A stretch of 40,518 bases of DNA, taken from IMG/VR virus record IMGVR_UViG_3300025133_000263, positions 1 to 40,518 of that record. One strand, 5' to 3'. Shown piece after piece: positions 1 through 8,355 of the stretch. Each line of letters begins with the position of its first letter. The stretch's first letter is position 1. The DNA is from a virus. The notes under the pieces were generated by a model that was not told the DNA's origin, made no database searches, and saw only the letters and a program-made list of their open reading frames with translations. A program made the translations under genes and the position numbers.

Positions 1-2784
1 CTCGTCTGTGAACTCGCGCAAGCGAGGCTTGTCTTGCGTGCCCCCTTCCTTATAAGGAATCGTGTGCTTCGCGTCTGCCCACTTCCCTCCGCGTGGACCG
101 ATGAAGGGACCGCCGCCCTTAACCATTGACTTCTTTAAAGTCGGAGGAGAGGATCCCTGGACAATGGCTTTCAGCTCAGCAGCCGTCAGTTCGTCGTTTC
201 GTAAGATCTCCTGAACTCGCTTCCCGACGAGAGCGACAAAGGCTTCCAGGTACTTTTTATCGCTCATCTCTTCGCTTTTGAAGTAGCTTAATATCTCCAA
301 AGCGTCATTTAGGATCAGGAGCTTGTCAGTCGGGTCAAGCGTGGTCCGAATAACACTGATGACAGCCTTTGAAACGACGTGAAGAGCAAAGTTCCCAGCC
401 AGCGTTGACACGACTGCGAGTGGCCCCATTGGAGCCGCCAGTATTCCGACAAGTGAGTTCAAAGACACTTTGAACATCGCCTGTTTCTCTCGAGAAGTCG
501 GAGGTGGTGGCTTAGAGAAGAAATGCCTCGCTCCCCTTGCGGCATCCTGCCACTCCTTCTTTTCGTCCGCAAAGGCATGAGCTAACCGGCGAGCTACCGA
601 CTGAGGCTGAATTTCCATCGCAGCCGCCTCATATATCTCCCGCCTCCTCTTTTTGTTCAAAAGAAGAAACACCTCTTCGTTAGATGGGTTCTTCCCCGAC
701 CTCCAAGCTTCTACGGAAGCCTCGTGGTCCTTATCTCTTTTTGAGACACCGTATCGGTATTCCCACTTTCCATTCCTAGCCCTTCTCCGCTGTCCGCCCT
801 TCTTCCCGCCTGGAATCGATGCCCAGCCAGCCTTGGACACTGTCTCATTATGCTTCTCCACCAGCTTCTTCCCAGACTCCCCAAGAACATGGTGAATGGC
901 AGAACCCCAATCACCAGTCTCTCTCTTCTTCGCCGCGATAGAACCCCATTTCCCCCCGTGACCAGCATCGTGTGTCAACGCCACAGCCTGAGAGGTGGTC
1001 ATCCCTGGAGACTTTAAGTGCTTTGCCTTTTTAGGCTCGGGAGGCTTTACCTTTTTAGATGCGGCTTCGTGGTGAGCGGAAACCTCAGCGTGGTGTTTGG
1101 CTCTCTCTCGAAGCTCCCTCCTCCGAGATATCGCAGACCGGGCTGACCCCCCGCTCGCCATTCTCCTAAGCTGTTCAGCGCTATCTCGATGGTGTTCAGC
1201 AGCCTCGGCGTGGTCCTTCGCAGTAAAGCCCGTATGACCGCTCGGCTTTCCGCCAGAACTGGCATAAACTGGCTTCCCGCTTGAAGTGTGGCCAATAATC
1301 TTGCCGCCTCTGGAGCCCTCTCCGCCCTTGGTAAGCACTAAGCGATCAGTTGAAAGGTCGAGGTAGAGGCTCTTTTTAGCCTTCGGCTTCGCCACCTTCG
1401 CCTTAGCCTCAGCCACCTTCGCCTTATCTTTATCGGTCTTAGCCTCGTCTTTATCCACTGTCGCTTCAGCTTCATCGACTTTAGCCTTCTCCTTCGCAGT
1501 CTTGGCCTCTTTCACAGCCTTCCCAAGCTCTTTTAGCTGCGCCGTTTCGGTCATAGCCTTTTTGGACCCAACCTGGAGCCCCCTTAGTCCCCCCTGAGCG
1601 CCTCCAGTGAGAGTTCCGATGGTCATAGCGATAACGATGTGCCTGAGCGCCCAGAGAGCGTTCTTAATACGCTCTCTGGGTGTTAAATCCTCTCTCTCCT
1701 CGCCTTCGTCCGAAGAAGTGCCCTTCTTGCCCTTCTTCTGAGCCTTCTGAGCCTCCTCAATCTGAGACCGCAAATCGAGAATCTGCTTAGAGAACCCTTC
1801 AAACTTCGCAGTATCCTCCTTTGAGAGCCCAGAAGTGTCTACGTCATTAAGGATATTCTCCATCTCATCGAGCTGAGCCGAGAAGTCGGCTAATTCCTCC
1901 TCTTCAGACAACTCGCCGTCCTGTATTTGAGCGCTCTGGAGTGTCTCAGCCTTGGCTTTCTTAGTCGCGATGTGATGCTCAAGATCCTTCTCGATCTTAT
2001 CCATCTCTTCGATTGTCGTCCCACCATGAGGGTGCTTACCCGTGATCTCGATACCAGACTCACGAGCCCGCTCCTTCATCTCCATGTACTTCTTATGAAC
2101 TTCTGGAGAGGGCTTCAGCTTCGCTTTGGCCTGATCCGCTCTCCCCTGTAGGTCTTTGGCGTGAGTATGGTGAACGTCACCGTGGTCCTCAGCGTGTGGC
2201 TCATGGGACAGCCCCTGCCCCGGATACCAGTAAGTGTACCCGTGACCTTCCATTTTGCGATAGCCTCCCTTTGAACTCTTCGGGACCGGAGAGAATCCTG
2301 AAGGTGGCTTGTTACCTCCGCCTGCTCCTGCTCCTGCTCCCGCCTTTTTCGCGGCCTTTCTCCGCTGCCGCCGATTAGCCTTTATCAACTGGTCGTCGTC
2401 TAACGACTTATTGAATCGAGGAGTCATAACTGGCCTCTGGGTAGCTTGGGCTTCGATCCGCATCCGAGTGCCTCTTCGTAGAAGCTCTCCAATAAGTCTC
2501 TGCTCGAAGCCAGCCCCTCGTGCCTCTTTCGCAACCTCCATCATCGACTTGCCGTCAACCAGAGAAGTAATCAGAGAAGTCGCGATCTTCTCATTGTCCC
2601 CATAAAGACCCAGCGATGTCGATGCATCCTTAGCCGAGACGTAACTCTGCTCCGCTGGTCCGTGTGGAGGAGGAGAATAGACCTCTAACTGTCGGATCTC
2701 CCTCGCAGACTCACGCATCTGAGCCGCTCGGTCTTTTATGTACTCGCTAGAAAGCCGATTCCCAAATTCTTCACCATAAGCCAT
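1..2784 (-). CDS. Giant virion-associated or polyvalent-like protein, C-terminus beyond left edge
   Basis: The frame is open from ATG at 2784 to the window edge, giving 928 residues with no stop, so the gene is partial. The start overlaps the terminase stop as TGATG. The protein is Lys/Ala/Glu/His-rich and modular. It has a Gly-Ala run near residue 155, a long Lys-Ala-Glu heptad-like stretch (roughly residues 395-470), then segments resembling short modules I recall from phage proteins: GKIIGHTSSGKPVYA, GKWEYRYG, and GGPFIGPRGGKWADA near the visible end. A hydrophobic segment sits around residues 375-395. The place just downstream of terL is where a portal or head gene is usual, but I see no portal signature in this part. 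Gene confidence is high. Function is unknown; a virion-associated or internal capsid protein is inference. Confidence 0.8.
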   Translation of the reverse strand, partial: MAYGEEFGNRLSSEYIKDRAAQMRESAREIRQLEVYSPPPHGPAEQSYVSAKDASTSLGLYGDNEKIATSLITSLVDGKSMMEVAKEARGAGFEQRLIGELLRRGTRMRIEAQATQRPVMTPRFNKSLDDDQLIKANRRQRRKAAKKAGAGAGAGGGNKPPSGFSPVPKSSKGGYRKMEGHGYTYWYPGQGLSHEPHAEDHGDVHHTHAKDLQGRADQAKAKLKPSPEVHKKYMEMKERARESGIEITGKHPHGGTTIEEMDKIEKDLEHHIATKKAKAETLQSAQIQDGELSEEEELADFSAQLDEMENILNDVDTSGLSKEDTAKFEGFSKQILDLRSQIEEAQKAQKKGKKGTSSDEGEEREDLTPRERIKNALWALRHIVIAMTIGTLTGGAQGGLRGLQVGSKKAMTETAQLKELGKAVKEAKTAKEKAKVDEAEATVDKDEAKTDKDKAKVAEAKAKVAKPKAKKSLYLDLSTDRLVLTKGGEGSRGGKIIGHTSSGKPVYASSGGKPSGHTGFTAKDHAEAAEHHRDSAEQLRRMASGGSARSAISRRRELRERAKHHAEVSAHHEAASKKVKPPEPKKAKHLKSPGMTTSQAVALTHDAGHGGKWGSIAAKKRETGDWGSAIHHVLGESGKKLVEKHNETVSKAGWASIPGGKKGGQRRRARNGKWEYRYGVSKRDKDHEASVEAWRSGKNPSNEEVFLLLNKKRRREIYEAAAMEIQPQSVARRLAHAFADEKKEWQDAARGARHFFSKPPPPTSREKQAMFKVSLNSLVGILAAPMGPLAVVSTLAGNFALHVVSKAVISVIRTTLDPTDKLLILNDALEILSYFKSEEMSDKKYLEAFVALVGKRVQEILRNDELTAAELKAIVQGSSPPTLKKSMVKGGGPFIGPRGGKWADAKHTIPYKEGGTQDKPRLREFTDE

Positions 2785-4448
2785 CAGTTCCAGTCTCCAG
2801 ATTTGCTACGCTCATACAGCGCCATCGGATTACTAGGGGACAGGTCCGCCGAGATTCCCCCTCCAAACCAGTCAACAGCCTCTTCCTCGCCAGAGGTCGG
2901 CTTTTGACCCAGCCAGTCCGGGCCAGTTCCAGCGGTGTCCGATCCAAAATCCATCGACACTGACCCTCCGACGTGCGCTGCCCTATCAGCCATCCAGAGA
3001 GCCATAACCGTATCGTCGTGAGATCCGACTCCTTGGAGCTTTCCATTCTGAAAGCCGAAGGCTTGCATCTCGCGGACCCAAACCTCGACCCTCTCCTGGG
3101 AAGACTCCTCCCACGGAATCTTCAGCTTACCGTTCTCGAGAAGCATCCTGAGTCCAGGCACTCCCCGATCTAGCGCATTCTTATTGGAAGAGTACGTCCC
3201 GCTCATCCCTCTACGCTCAGTAGTTGCCTGTTTCTTAGCTCGACCAGTCGTGTAGAAAGCTTTGATTGGAACATCCGACTGACGAACCACCATATCGGAG
3301 ATCACGCGCTGATATTGGTTGGCTTCGCAAAATACAAAGTTGCAATCGTACCTCTGCGACAATCCGACAATCGTGTCCACCTGCTGCTGGTAGCCCATCC
3401 CCTTCTTGCGAACGATGTCTACAATCCATCTATCCTGAGTTCCTGGTTCAATTGCGATGACAAAAGCGCAGAAATAGTCTGCCCCGGAGTTAGCCGACAA
3501 TGCGAGGTCAACGCCCATATACGTTTGAAACCCCTGACCCTGCCAATACTTTGCCTCCATTCCAAGCTCATAAGGCTGCTTGATTCCGGGCTGCTCGAAC
3601 AGGTGTGAAGGGAACAAGGAGGCTTCATCAGTGATTGGCTGGCAGAGATACTCTCTCGCCCAGCGCATTGAAGACCCGAGCACTCTCTTACGAACGCTCA
3701 AAGCCTCGGCGTCATATCTCTCAGGCCATAAGGGTTCTCCTTTGACCGGGTCGACTGCCGGATGGTGCATCACATTATAGACGCCTCCGTCCCGAAGAAC
3801 TCTGTACAAGTCCTGAGCGTGGAATGGAGTTCCAACGACAACGATCTGCCCCCCAGGGACACACATCGGCTCAATCGCCGACAGGTAGTAGTCGACTCCC
3901 TTCTCGCGCACCGTTTCAGACCAAATATGGTCGTCGTTGAGAATGTCGTCGCAAACAATCCAAAAAGGATGACCACCTCGAACTCGAGCCCCGAATCCTC
4001 GAGCCCGAATCTCAGAGCCATTGGCAAACCGGAGTGTCCTTGCAGCGTCCTTTCTGAGCGGTAGGAGATCGGCTAAAGCAGGATTTGCTCCTCCATGTTC
4101 TCCCCCTCCAAGAACCTCTTTCCGAATCTTATCAAGGTGCTCGATAGCCTGTTGGTCAGTCGCGCTGAATATGTAGCCAATCCGCCCAGGAGCCCGAACT
4201 TGAGCCATCCAGAGTGGGTATCCAAGACAGAAGAAGTGACTCTTCCCGTGGTCACGAGCAGCGAGTGCTAACACTCGCGGACTATTGAGGATGGTGTCAC
4301 CCCATTCCAGGTGATGTCGTCCGAGCAGAAACTTGTATCCGTACTCGGCTGGGCCTCTGAGGATCTCAGAAGCATAAGCAGGGAGGTAAGCCGCTCGCAT
4401 CCGAATCTTCAAAGCCGAGAGCTGCGCTGGTGTCAGGTGAACCGTCAT
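2784..4448 (-). CDS. terL: Terminase large subunit (ATPase-nuclease)
   Basis: Motor that cuts and pumps phage DNA into the prohead. The 554 residues carry an N-terminal ATPase with a deviant Walker A (ARDHGKS, residues 64-70), as in many terminases, and Walker B WIVCDDIL (163-170). The C-terminal RNase H-fold nuclease begins at MGVDLALS (Asp near 314) and has a late acidic motif GSHDDTVMAL. Length is normal for the family. I chose ATG 4448 over the in-frame TTG three codons upstream; its SD is weak (GGA). It lies 40 nt after the clamp gene and overlaps the giant gene by one base, so the three are probably co-transcribed. No obvious small terminase is adjacent. Confidence 0.93.
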   Translation of the reverse strand: MTVHLTPAQLSALKIRMRAAYLPAYASEILRGPAEYGYKFLLGRHHLEWGDTILNSPRVLALAARDHGKSHFFCLGYPLWMAQVRAPGRIGYIFSATDQQAIEHLDKIRKEVLGGGEHGGANPALADLLPLRKDAARTLRFANGSEIRARGFGARVRGGHPFWIVCDDILNDDHIWSETVREKGVDYYLSAIEPMCVPGGQIVVVGTPFHAQDLYRVLRDGGVYNVMHHPAVDPVKGEPLWPERYDAEALSVRKRVLGSSMRWAREYLCQPITDEASLFPSHLFEQPGIKQPYELGMEAKYWQGQGFQTYMGVDLALSANSGADYFCAFVIAIEPGTQDRWIVDIVRKKGMGYQQQVDTIVGLSQRYDCNFVFCEANQYQRVISDMVVRQSDVPIKAFYTTGRAKKQATTERRGMSGTYSSNKNALDRGVPGLRMLLENGKLKIPWEESSQERVEVWVREMQAFGFQNGKLQGVGSHDDTVMALWMADRAAHVGGSVSMDFGSDTAGTGPDWLGQKPTSGEEEAVDWFGGGISADLSPSNPMALYERSKSGDWN

Positions 4449-4488
4449 TTCGTCCAAACAGTAGCACGAATCGATGTCGCTGACGACA

Positions 4489-5550
4489 TCAGGGAAGGAC
4501 GACAGGCATTAAAAGCGCCTCTGTCCCCCCAGCGGTAAGGACCATCGGTTGTGGTCCACCATCATTCGCCCCAAACGAAAGTTGGGCATTGTCGTCCAAA
4601 CCCTCTGCGAGGGTAGTTGTGGAGAGCGCATCGAGTATCACTCCGAGTAAAGTTGGACTCACTCCAACTCCTTCGACGTCGTCGTCTGACTTTATATCGA
4701 TCACCCCGTTGAACGCTCCCCTCGTAAAAGAGCCAGCGATTGAGAGCTTCGAGCCGTCAACGCAGAGTTTCCCGTACTCGTCTCCGCCCATCAGAATCTT
4801 TGATCGATCAGAAAGCTCCTTCAGCTTATCGAGCGACACTTGAGTTCCAATCCTCCCCTCCGCGTTCTTGGTATCTGGAAGAAGGGTGTCCACCGTCGAG
4901 TCGGGCCAAGGGATCGCCAAACTCTGCGCCCAACGAACCTGTTTGGTAGCCTCATCCTTGATCCATAACTTACTGTCCGGTCCCACAGCGATAGCCCCTC
5001 CGTCCTCGGACCCGACCAAGCCCCCAAGAGCCTGGGGTGATACCGATATGGCCTCCTCAAGCCCCAAAGAGACTCGATGAACGACTAGCATGGCCTGAGT
5101 CGCGCTCGCCGCCCAAGTCGCTGTGAGCCTTAGAGCGCTCATCGGACTCATAAGTGCATTCTCATCAGCGACCTCAGCCAGCGCAGCCATGCTGGTCATA
5201 CTGCTGCCCTCAATCTTAGACCAGAGATCGGCCTCTGGCTCGTCTGGGTACGGGTAAAGCATCTTGGCTGGGAAGCACTTCAGCTTAAACTCAGACCCTC
5301 CTCCGACAACGTGGAGCGTCGAACGCTTCAACGAAAGGACCGGATCTGGTATAGCCCCGACGACCTGTCTCAGATCCCTGAGCGGTACGTTCGCAGTAAC
5401 AGTCACACTCTCGACCGGAATCCGGCAACCGCTTATCCGGTTCGTGGCACAAATCGATCCAGGCTCAAGTCTAACTGTATGTTCCCCTGCCGCGTCAATC
5501 TTCTGACTCGCAAACCGTTGAATCACCGCTAAAGCACTCTTCAAGTCCAT
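4489..5550 (-). CDS. DnaN-like DNA sliding clamp (probable)
   Basis: 353 residues. The length and overall pattern fit a bacterial-type beta clamp: three similar beta-rich segments, a third segment with VSPTLLGVILDAL, and a C-terminal strand ending TEALLMPVVLP that resembles the typical DnaN ending. Clamps tether polymerases and other DNA-tracking proteins. The start is ATG 5550 with a perfect AGGAGGTG SD; a TTG one codon upstream is ignored. The gene lies between the lysis-type genes and terL rather than with the polymerase 26 kb away. That could mean a role in late transcription or packaging, as T4 gp45 has in late transcription, but this is inference. The fold call rests on weak sequence resemblance; a structural prediction would settle it. 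Confidence 0.6.
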   Translation of the reverse strand: MDLKSALAVIQRFASQKIDAAGEHTVRLEPGSICATNRISGCRIPVESVTVTANVPLRDLRQVVGAIPDPVLSLKRSTLHVVGGGSEFKLKCFPAKMLYPYPDEPEADLWSKIEGSSMTSMAALAEVADENALMSPMSALRLTATWAASATQAMLVVHRVSLGLEEAISVSPQALGGLVGSEDGGAIAVGPDSKLWIKDEATKQVRWAQSLAIPWPDSTVDTLLPDTKNAEGRIGTQVSLDKLKELSDRSKILMGGDEYGKLCVDGSKLSIAGSFTRGAFNGVIDIKSDDDVEGVGVSPTLLGVILDALSTTTLAEGLDDNAQLSFGANDGGPQPMVLTAGGTEALLMPVVLP

Positions 5551-5604
5551 CAATCACCTCCTACTATGTATATGACTCGAAACCTTCAAACGTCGGATTG
5601 TCGT

Positions 5605-5919
5605 CTACTCAGAAGACTCGACAGGAGCCGTCTGCTCGTCTGAGGGATCCTGAGTTTGCATCGTCTGAATACGTTTCTGTAGATCGTCAATTCCGTTCAT
5701 GTATACATCATCCTCAGCTGGCTTCGGGCGAAGACACGCCTCCAAAGCCTCCTGACACACTGCTAACTCAGCCCTCACGTCAGCGGTTGGGGCCTCGGCT
5801 GGAGTCTGCCCGTTAGCCACAGTGAGGTAAAAGAACAGCGCTACAACCCCAAAAAGAGCAGCTGTTAGTGCCACAAACTTACAGTCCGGTCGAGCCACAG
5901 TCTCAGTTGTATTATACAT
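5605..5919 (-). CDS. Small bitopic membrane protein, inner-membrane spanin-like
   Basis: 104 residues. One N-terminal transmembrane segment (about residues 16-34, rich in Phe, Val, Leu and Ala) is followed by a likely periplasmic region with an Ala/Glu/Gln-rich helix and a second short helix. This topology fits an i-spanin or holin accessory, but no family signature is visible. ATG 5919 is chosen over an ATG 48 nt upstream because GGAGGATTG precedes it. The start overlaps the preceding stop as TGATG. Position in a cluster of transpeptidase-fold protein plus two small membrane proteins supports a lysis role (inference). Confidence 0.75.
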   Translation of the reverse strand: MYNTTETVARPDCKFVALTAALFGVVALFFYLTVANGQTPAEAPTADVRAELAVCQEALEACLRPKPAEDDVYMNGIDDLQKRIQTMQTQDPSDEQTAPVESSE

Positions 5920-6146
5920 CAATCCTCCATCGCTCGAGCGCGAGCCTCTTTCATAAGCTTGGAGCAATCCTGTGCGATCTCCTCTAGAAGTTCGACTCGA
6001 ACCTCAAGAGCCGCGTTCTTAACCCGAAGATCCGTTACGCTTTGAGGTTCAATCGTAAGCCCGATGAGACTCCCCCCGGCACCTAAAGCCGCAAGGCTCA
6101 CGGCACCCAGAAGAATATTCTTCGGGTCTTTAAGGTCGATCTTCAT
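5919..6146 (-). CDS. Small membrane protein with C-terminal coiled coil (lysis cassette candidate)
   Basis: 75 residues. An N-terminal hydrophobic segment rich in Leu, Ala and Gly (about residues 11-32) is followed by a heptad-like helix (VTDLRVKNAALEVRVELLEE). The single-membrane-pass plus coiled-coil design resembles holins or i-spanins. The start ATG 6146 shares ATGA with the stop of the upstream gene and has a GGGAGA SD, so translation is coupled to it. Family not recognised; lysis role inferred from context. Confidence 0.7.
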   Translation of the reverse strand: MKIDLKDPKNILLGAVSLAALGAGGSLIGLTIEPQSVTDLRVKNAALEVRVELLEEIAQDCSKLMKEARARAMED

Positions 6147-6769
6147 TCGTTCTCCCACCATTGCTCCAAAAGTGTATACGTCAAAAAGGGCTTCCAGTCA
6201 GGGTGCATCGCAAATTGCATCTGCGCCAGTGCCATCATCTCTCTAAATCCGGTCGTGGTAGCATGGACCTGGCATCCCGCGCTCCATTTTCCAACCTCAG
6301 AGGTCTCAGGATCTCGGTCCCGGTCGCTCGTGTAAGGAGTGGAGGAGGAAGCGTGGATATTGATTCCAAAGTAGCCTTCAGCCTCATCTACGTTGTAATC
6401 CAGCTCCCCGTCTTTATCTGCGTCCCTCCAGACGCGAACTGGGCCTCCCCTCTGGCAGAGAGCGTCATACTTACCAGCGTGCTTATCAATCGCGTACACT
6501 CCTGGGTACTGTCCCGGCTGCAAAATCGCGGTTCCACGTACATTCATCGGGTTCTCCCGGTAGTACGTTCCAGGATCGCAGGTTGCTGCCCAGTAGCGTA
6601 CGTACCACTGGTCCTGGATCCTATAGGCGCATCCGAGAAGGTCGTTGTAGACTCCACTCTGGATATCGGCTGAGCGGATCCCAAACAGATTCAGATTGTA
6701 GTCCCCGTTCACAAAGACTTTAAAGCCTAGAGCTTTCATCCTGGCCAAGACTGGAGGTAAGAGCGACAT
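6143..6769 (-). CDS. L,D-transpeptidase/YkuD-fold phage protein, probable cell-wall enzyme
   Basis: 208 residues. The C-terminal half has GINIHAS (His139) and VGKWSAGCQVH (Ser163, Cys166), the His...SxGC pattern of YkuD-type L,D-transpeptidase catalytic sites. Phages carry such domains in endolysin-like or wall-modifying proteins. Between the halves is a DADKDGELDYNVDE-like stretch (residues 116-129) that matches an EF-hand calcium loop. No signal peptide is seen, so export would need a holin. The start ATG 6769 has AGGAAA upstream. This is the first gene of the late operon, after a 277-bp control region. Whether it cuts or cross-links peptidoglycan cannot be told from sequence. Confidence 0.72.
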   Translation of the reverse strand: MSLLPPVLARMKALGFKVFVNGDYNLNLFGIRSADIQSGVYNDLLGCAYRIQDQWYVRYWAATCDPGTYYRENPMNVRGTAILQPGQYPGVYAIDKHAGKYDALCQRGGPVRVWRDADKDGELDYNVDEAEGYFGINIHASSSTPYTSDRDRDPETSEVGKWSAGCQVHATTTGFREMMALAQMQFAMHPDWKPFLTYTLLEQWWENE

Positions 6770-6797
6770 TGCGTTTCCTATTCGATGGGTGCGTTGC

Positions 6798-6825
6798 AGT
6801 CTTATCCACTTTAGTGGATAAGACT
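6798..6825. repeat. Perfect 13-bp inverted repeat
   Basis: Arms AGTCTTATCCACT and AGTGGATAAGACT (6798-6810 and 6813-6825) are separated by TT. There is no T run after it on either strand, so an operator is more likely than a terminator. It lies 29 nt upstream of the late operon start codon. Confidence 0.8.
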
Positions 6826-6856
6826 AGTGTGTTCAAAGCTGGTGTGTTCATTGGGA

Positions 6857-6896
6857 CTGACACCTGTGTCAGTGACCCCCCTGACACACGTGTCAG
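6857..6896. repeat. Tandem palindromic operator-like sites
   Basis: Two copies of CTGACAC-N2-GTGTCAG (6857-6872 and 6881-6896) have perfect 7-bp arms and differ only in the 2-bp centre. Centres are 24 bp apart, a little over two helical turns. This is typical of paired sites for a dimeric DNA-binding protein. Confidence 0.75.
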
Positions 6897-6941
6897 GTAG
6901 GGTAGCTCGATTGTCGCCAAAATGTCCATACCCCAGCGACG

Positions 6942-6977
6942 AAAAAACCCTCATCCGGCTGACACCGAATGAGGGTT
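6942..6977 (-). terminator. Rho-independent terminator
   Basis: On the minus strand a 13-bp stem (arms 6946-6958 and 6965-6977, one G-T pair) with a 6-nt loop is followed by six T. It ends the operon of the 7047-8071 genes. Confidence 0.88.
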
Positions 6978-6983
6978 CCCTCA

Positions 6984-7042
6984 ATAAAAAGCTCCCCTCG
7001 GTCCCAGAAAACTCGTGAATACAAGCTTCAGAGGGGAGCTTT
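6984..7042 (-). terminator. Second terminator, upstream of the first
   Basis: A perfect 12-bp stem (AAAGCTCCCCTC pairing with its complement, 6988-6999 and 7031-7042) encloses a 31-nt loop and is followed by TTTTTA-like bases on the minus strand. It starts 5 nt after the stop of the 7047 gene, giving tandem terminators. Confidence 0.75.
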
Positions 7043-7046
7043 AAGT

Positions 7047-7484
7047 CTAACCGCGCTCGTCAAGCGTCCGCTGTAATAGCTCCTCCAGCTCCTTTGCGTC
7101 AATATCCTGGAAGCAGGAGAGCTGGCGCATTGCCCCCAGACCTTCCAGTAGGATCTCAAGGTCAGTCTCACTCAGCTGAACCGTGCTAGGCATTGCCTCA
7201 GCCCGCGCTTCAAGCTGCTTCTCTGTGAGCGCCTCAAGATGATTCTGAGGTGGGTCATCGTCAATGCAGATATCCACTCCCCACGCTCCATCGTCTAAAA
7301 CCTTCCAGCAAGAGCCGTCGACTCGGTGCCAGCTTATCTCTCCGGTTTTGACGAGGTCGACAATGTACTCAGCATCCTGGATTTTGATGCGATCTCCTAA
7401 CTTCCTCCGGTGTGGAGCCCACACTTTGATAGTGTGAAGAAGGACGCCCCCTTCAATTTCTTCTACCGTTAGTTTGCGTTGCAT
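7047..7484 (-). CDS. Hypothetical protein, 145 aa
   Basis: The N-terminal half is beta-rich, with Trp and charged residues (around KVWAPHRRKLGDRI and SWHRVDGS). The C-terminal part is an acidic helical tail (about residues 85-145). No known motif. The start has a strong GGAGGGG SD and overlaps the previous stop as TAATG. It is the last gene before tandem terminators. Confidence 0.75.
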   Translation of the reverse strand: MQRKLTVEEIEGGVLLHTIKVWAPHRRKLGDRIKIQDAEYIVDLVKTGEISWHRVDGSCWKVLDDGAWGVDICIDDDPPQNHLEALTEKQLEARAEAMPSTVQLSETDLEILLEGLGAMRQLSCFQDIDAKELEELLQRTLDERG

Positions 7485-8071
7485 TACCGTGCCCCTCCCG
7501 ACATTGCCTTGTCCTGCCAGTACGGAACCGATATCGCTAACTGAGCCTCGAGCTGCTCAGCTGTCATCCCCGTGGGAGTGCCTCCATCGAGCCCGAAGTG
7601 ATTTGCCAGCAGAGTGTCTGGATGGATAGGCTCTCCTCCCTCCAATGGGCTTGCGTTAATCGAAACCACCTCCCAGTGGTTTTCGGTCACGTCGAACTTC
7701 ATTTCCGCGTCCTTACCCAGAACCTTGCTTTGAAACATCACAATGTGAACCGCCTTCGCCTCCATCTTTGAGCCGCCCTTCGCCCGAACTGCCTTCCGAG
7801 GAGCCTCTGGAGTTCCGCACGGGAGATCGCGTCGGGATTCAAATACTCCCCCAAGCTCATCTCCAGCCTTCAGAATCACAACCCCGCTGAAGAAGTTCTC
7901 GGGAGGCACGTCAACGGTAACGACTCCGTCCCTGAATCCAGGCTTTCGGTTTTCCCAGTTCTCTCGAACTAGATCCAAGATGCTGGTTGAGCTTCCGGTA
8001 TAGTGGCTCAGTGAGCCTTGCGGTGTGTGGCGCTTTTCCGCGTATCTGGTCATTGCTAATATCAGTTCCAT
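7484..8071 (-). CDS. Hypothetical protein, 195 aa
   Basis: Soluble mixed alpha/beta protein with a basic segment (APRKAVRAKGGSKMEAK) in the middle. No family recognised. An ATG four codons upstream (MEIEM...) is in frame, but GGAG placed 6 nt before the second ATG and the parallel case at 9869 favour ATG 8071. The leader is a GGA-loop hairpin like the one of the 9869 gene. Translation continues into the next gene through a TAATG overlap. Confidence 0.75.
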   Translation of the reverse strand: MELILAMTRYAEKRHTPQGSLSHYTGSSTSILDLVRENWENRKPGFRDGVVTVDVPPENFFSGVVILKAGDELGGVFESRRDLPCGTPEAPRKAVRAKGGSKMEAKAVHIVMFQSKVLGKDAEMKFDVTENHWEVVSINASPLEGGEPIHPDTLLANHFGLDGGTPTGMTAEQLEAQLAISVPYWQDKAMSGGAR

Positions 8072-8355
8072 CTCAATCTCCATTGTCGTCTACTTTCTAG
8101 GTTGTCTCCCCAACGAACTCACCGGCTAATCCCGGATACGAAAGTTGAAGAAAGTTTGAATTAAATTGTGTGAGGGCTCCCAACTCCCCTCACGTGGGTA
8201 CGACCTACAGCAGAGTTGGTGGTCTGACTCTGCTACGCTTACGCAACGACGTCCAAGGGCAAACCCCTCAGAACTCTCGCTCGTACCCCCCACATCCCTC
8301 CAAGTGCCGCCATCCCGGTCTGACTCGGGATGACGGCAGGGCTTGGAGGCACCCT
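8072..8355 (-). other. 284-bp intergenic region with three hairpins
   Basis: No ORF is convincing. Minus-strand RNA could form: an imperfect long hairpin at 8297-8349 (outer CCTCCAAG and inner CCATCCCG helices), beginning 6 nt after the stop of the upstream gene; an 8-bp perfect hairpin at 8209-8234 (AGCAGAGT arms); and a 7-bp hairpin at 8170-8193 (GTGAGGG arms). None has a good U tract. It may hold a terminator, a processed leader and a promoter for the 8071 gene. I cannot place a -10/-35 pair. Confidence 0.55.
8074..8085 (-). promoter_or_regulatory. GGA-loop hairpin over SD of the 8071 gene
   Basis: The minus strand reads CAAT-GGAG-ATTG: a 4-bp stem with the SD GGAG as loop, ending 2 nt before ATG 8071. 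The sister site at 9872 reads CGAT-GGAG-ATTG, where a G-U pair keeps the stem, so pairing is conserved despite a base change. Confidence 0.5.

Larger units (their letters stand above)
6770..7046. promoter_or_regulatory. Control region of the late operon
   Basis: No gene is seen in this 277-bp gap. It holds two minus-strand terminators on the upstream side (6942-7042), two tandem CTGACAC-N2-GTGTCAG palindromes, two TGAACACAC direct repeats (6827-6835 and 6842-6850, given as complements) and one 28-bp palindrome. All lie between the terminators and the late operon start. I cannot assign a clear -35/-10 pair. Confidence 0.6.
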
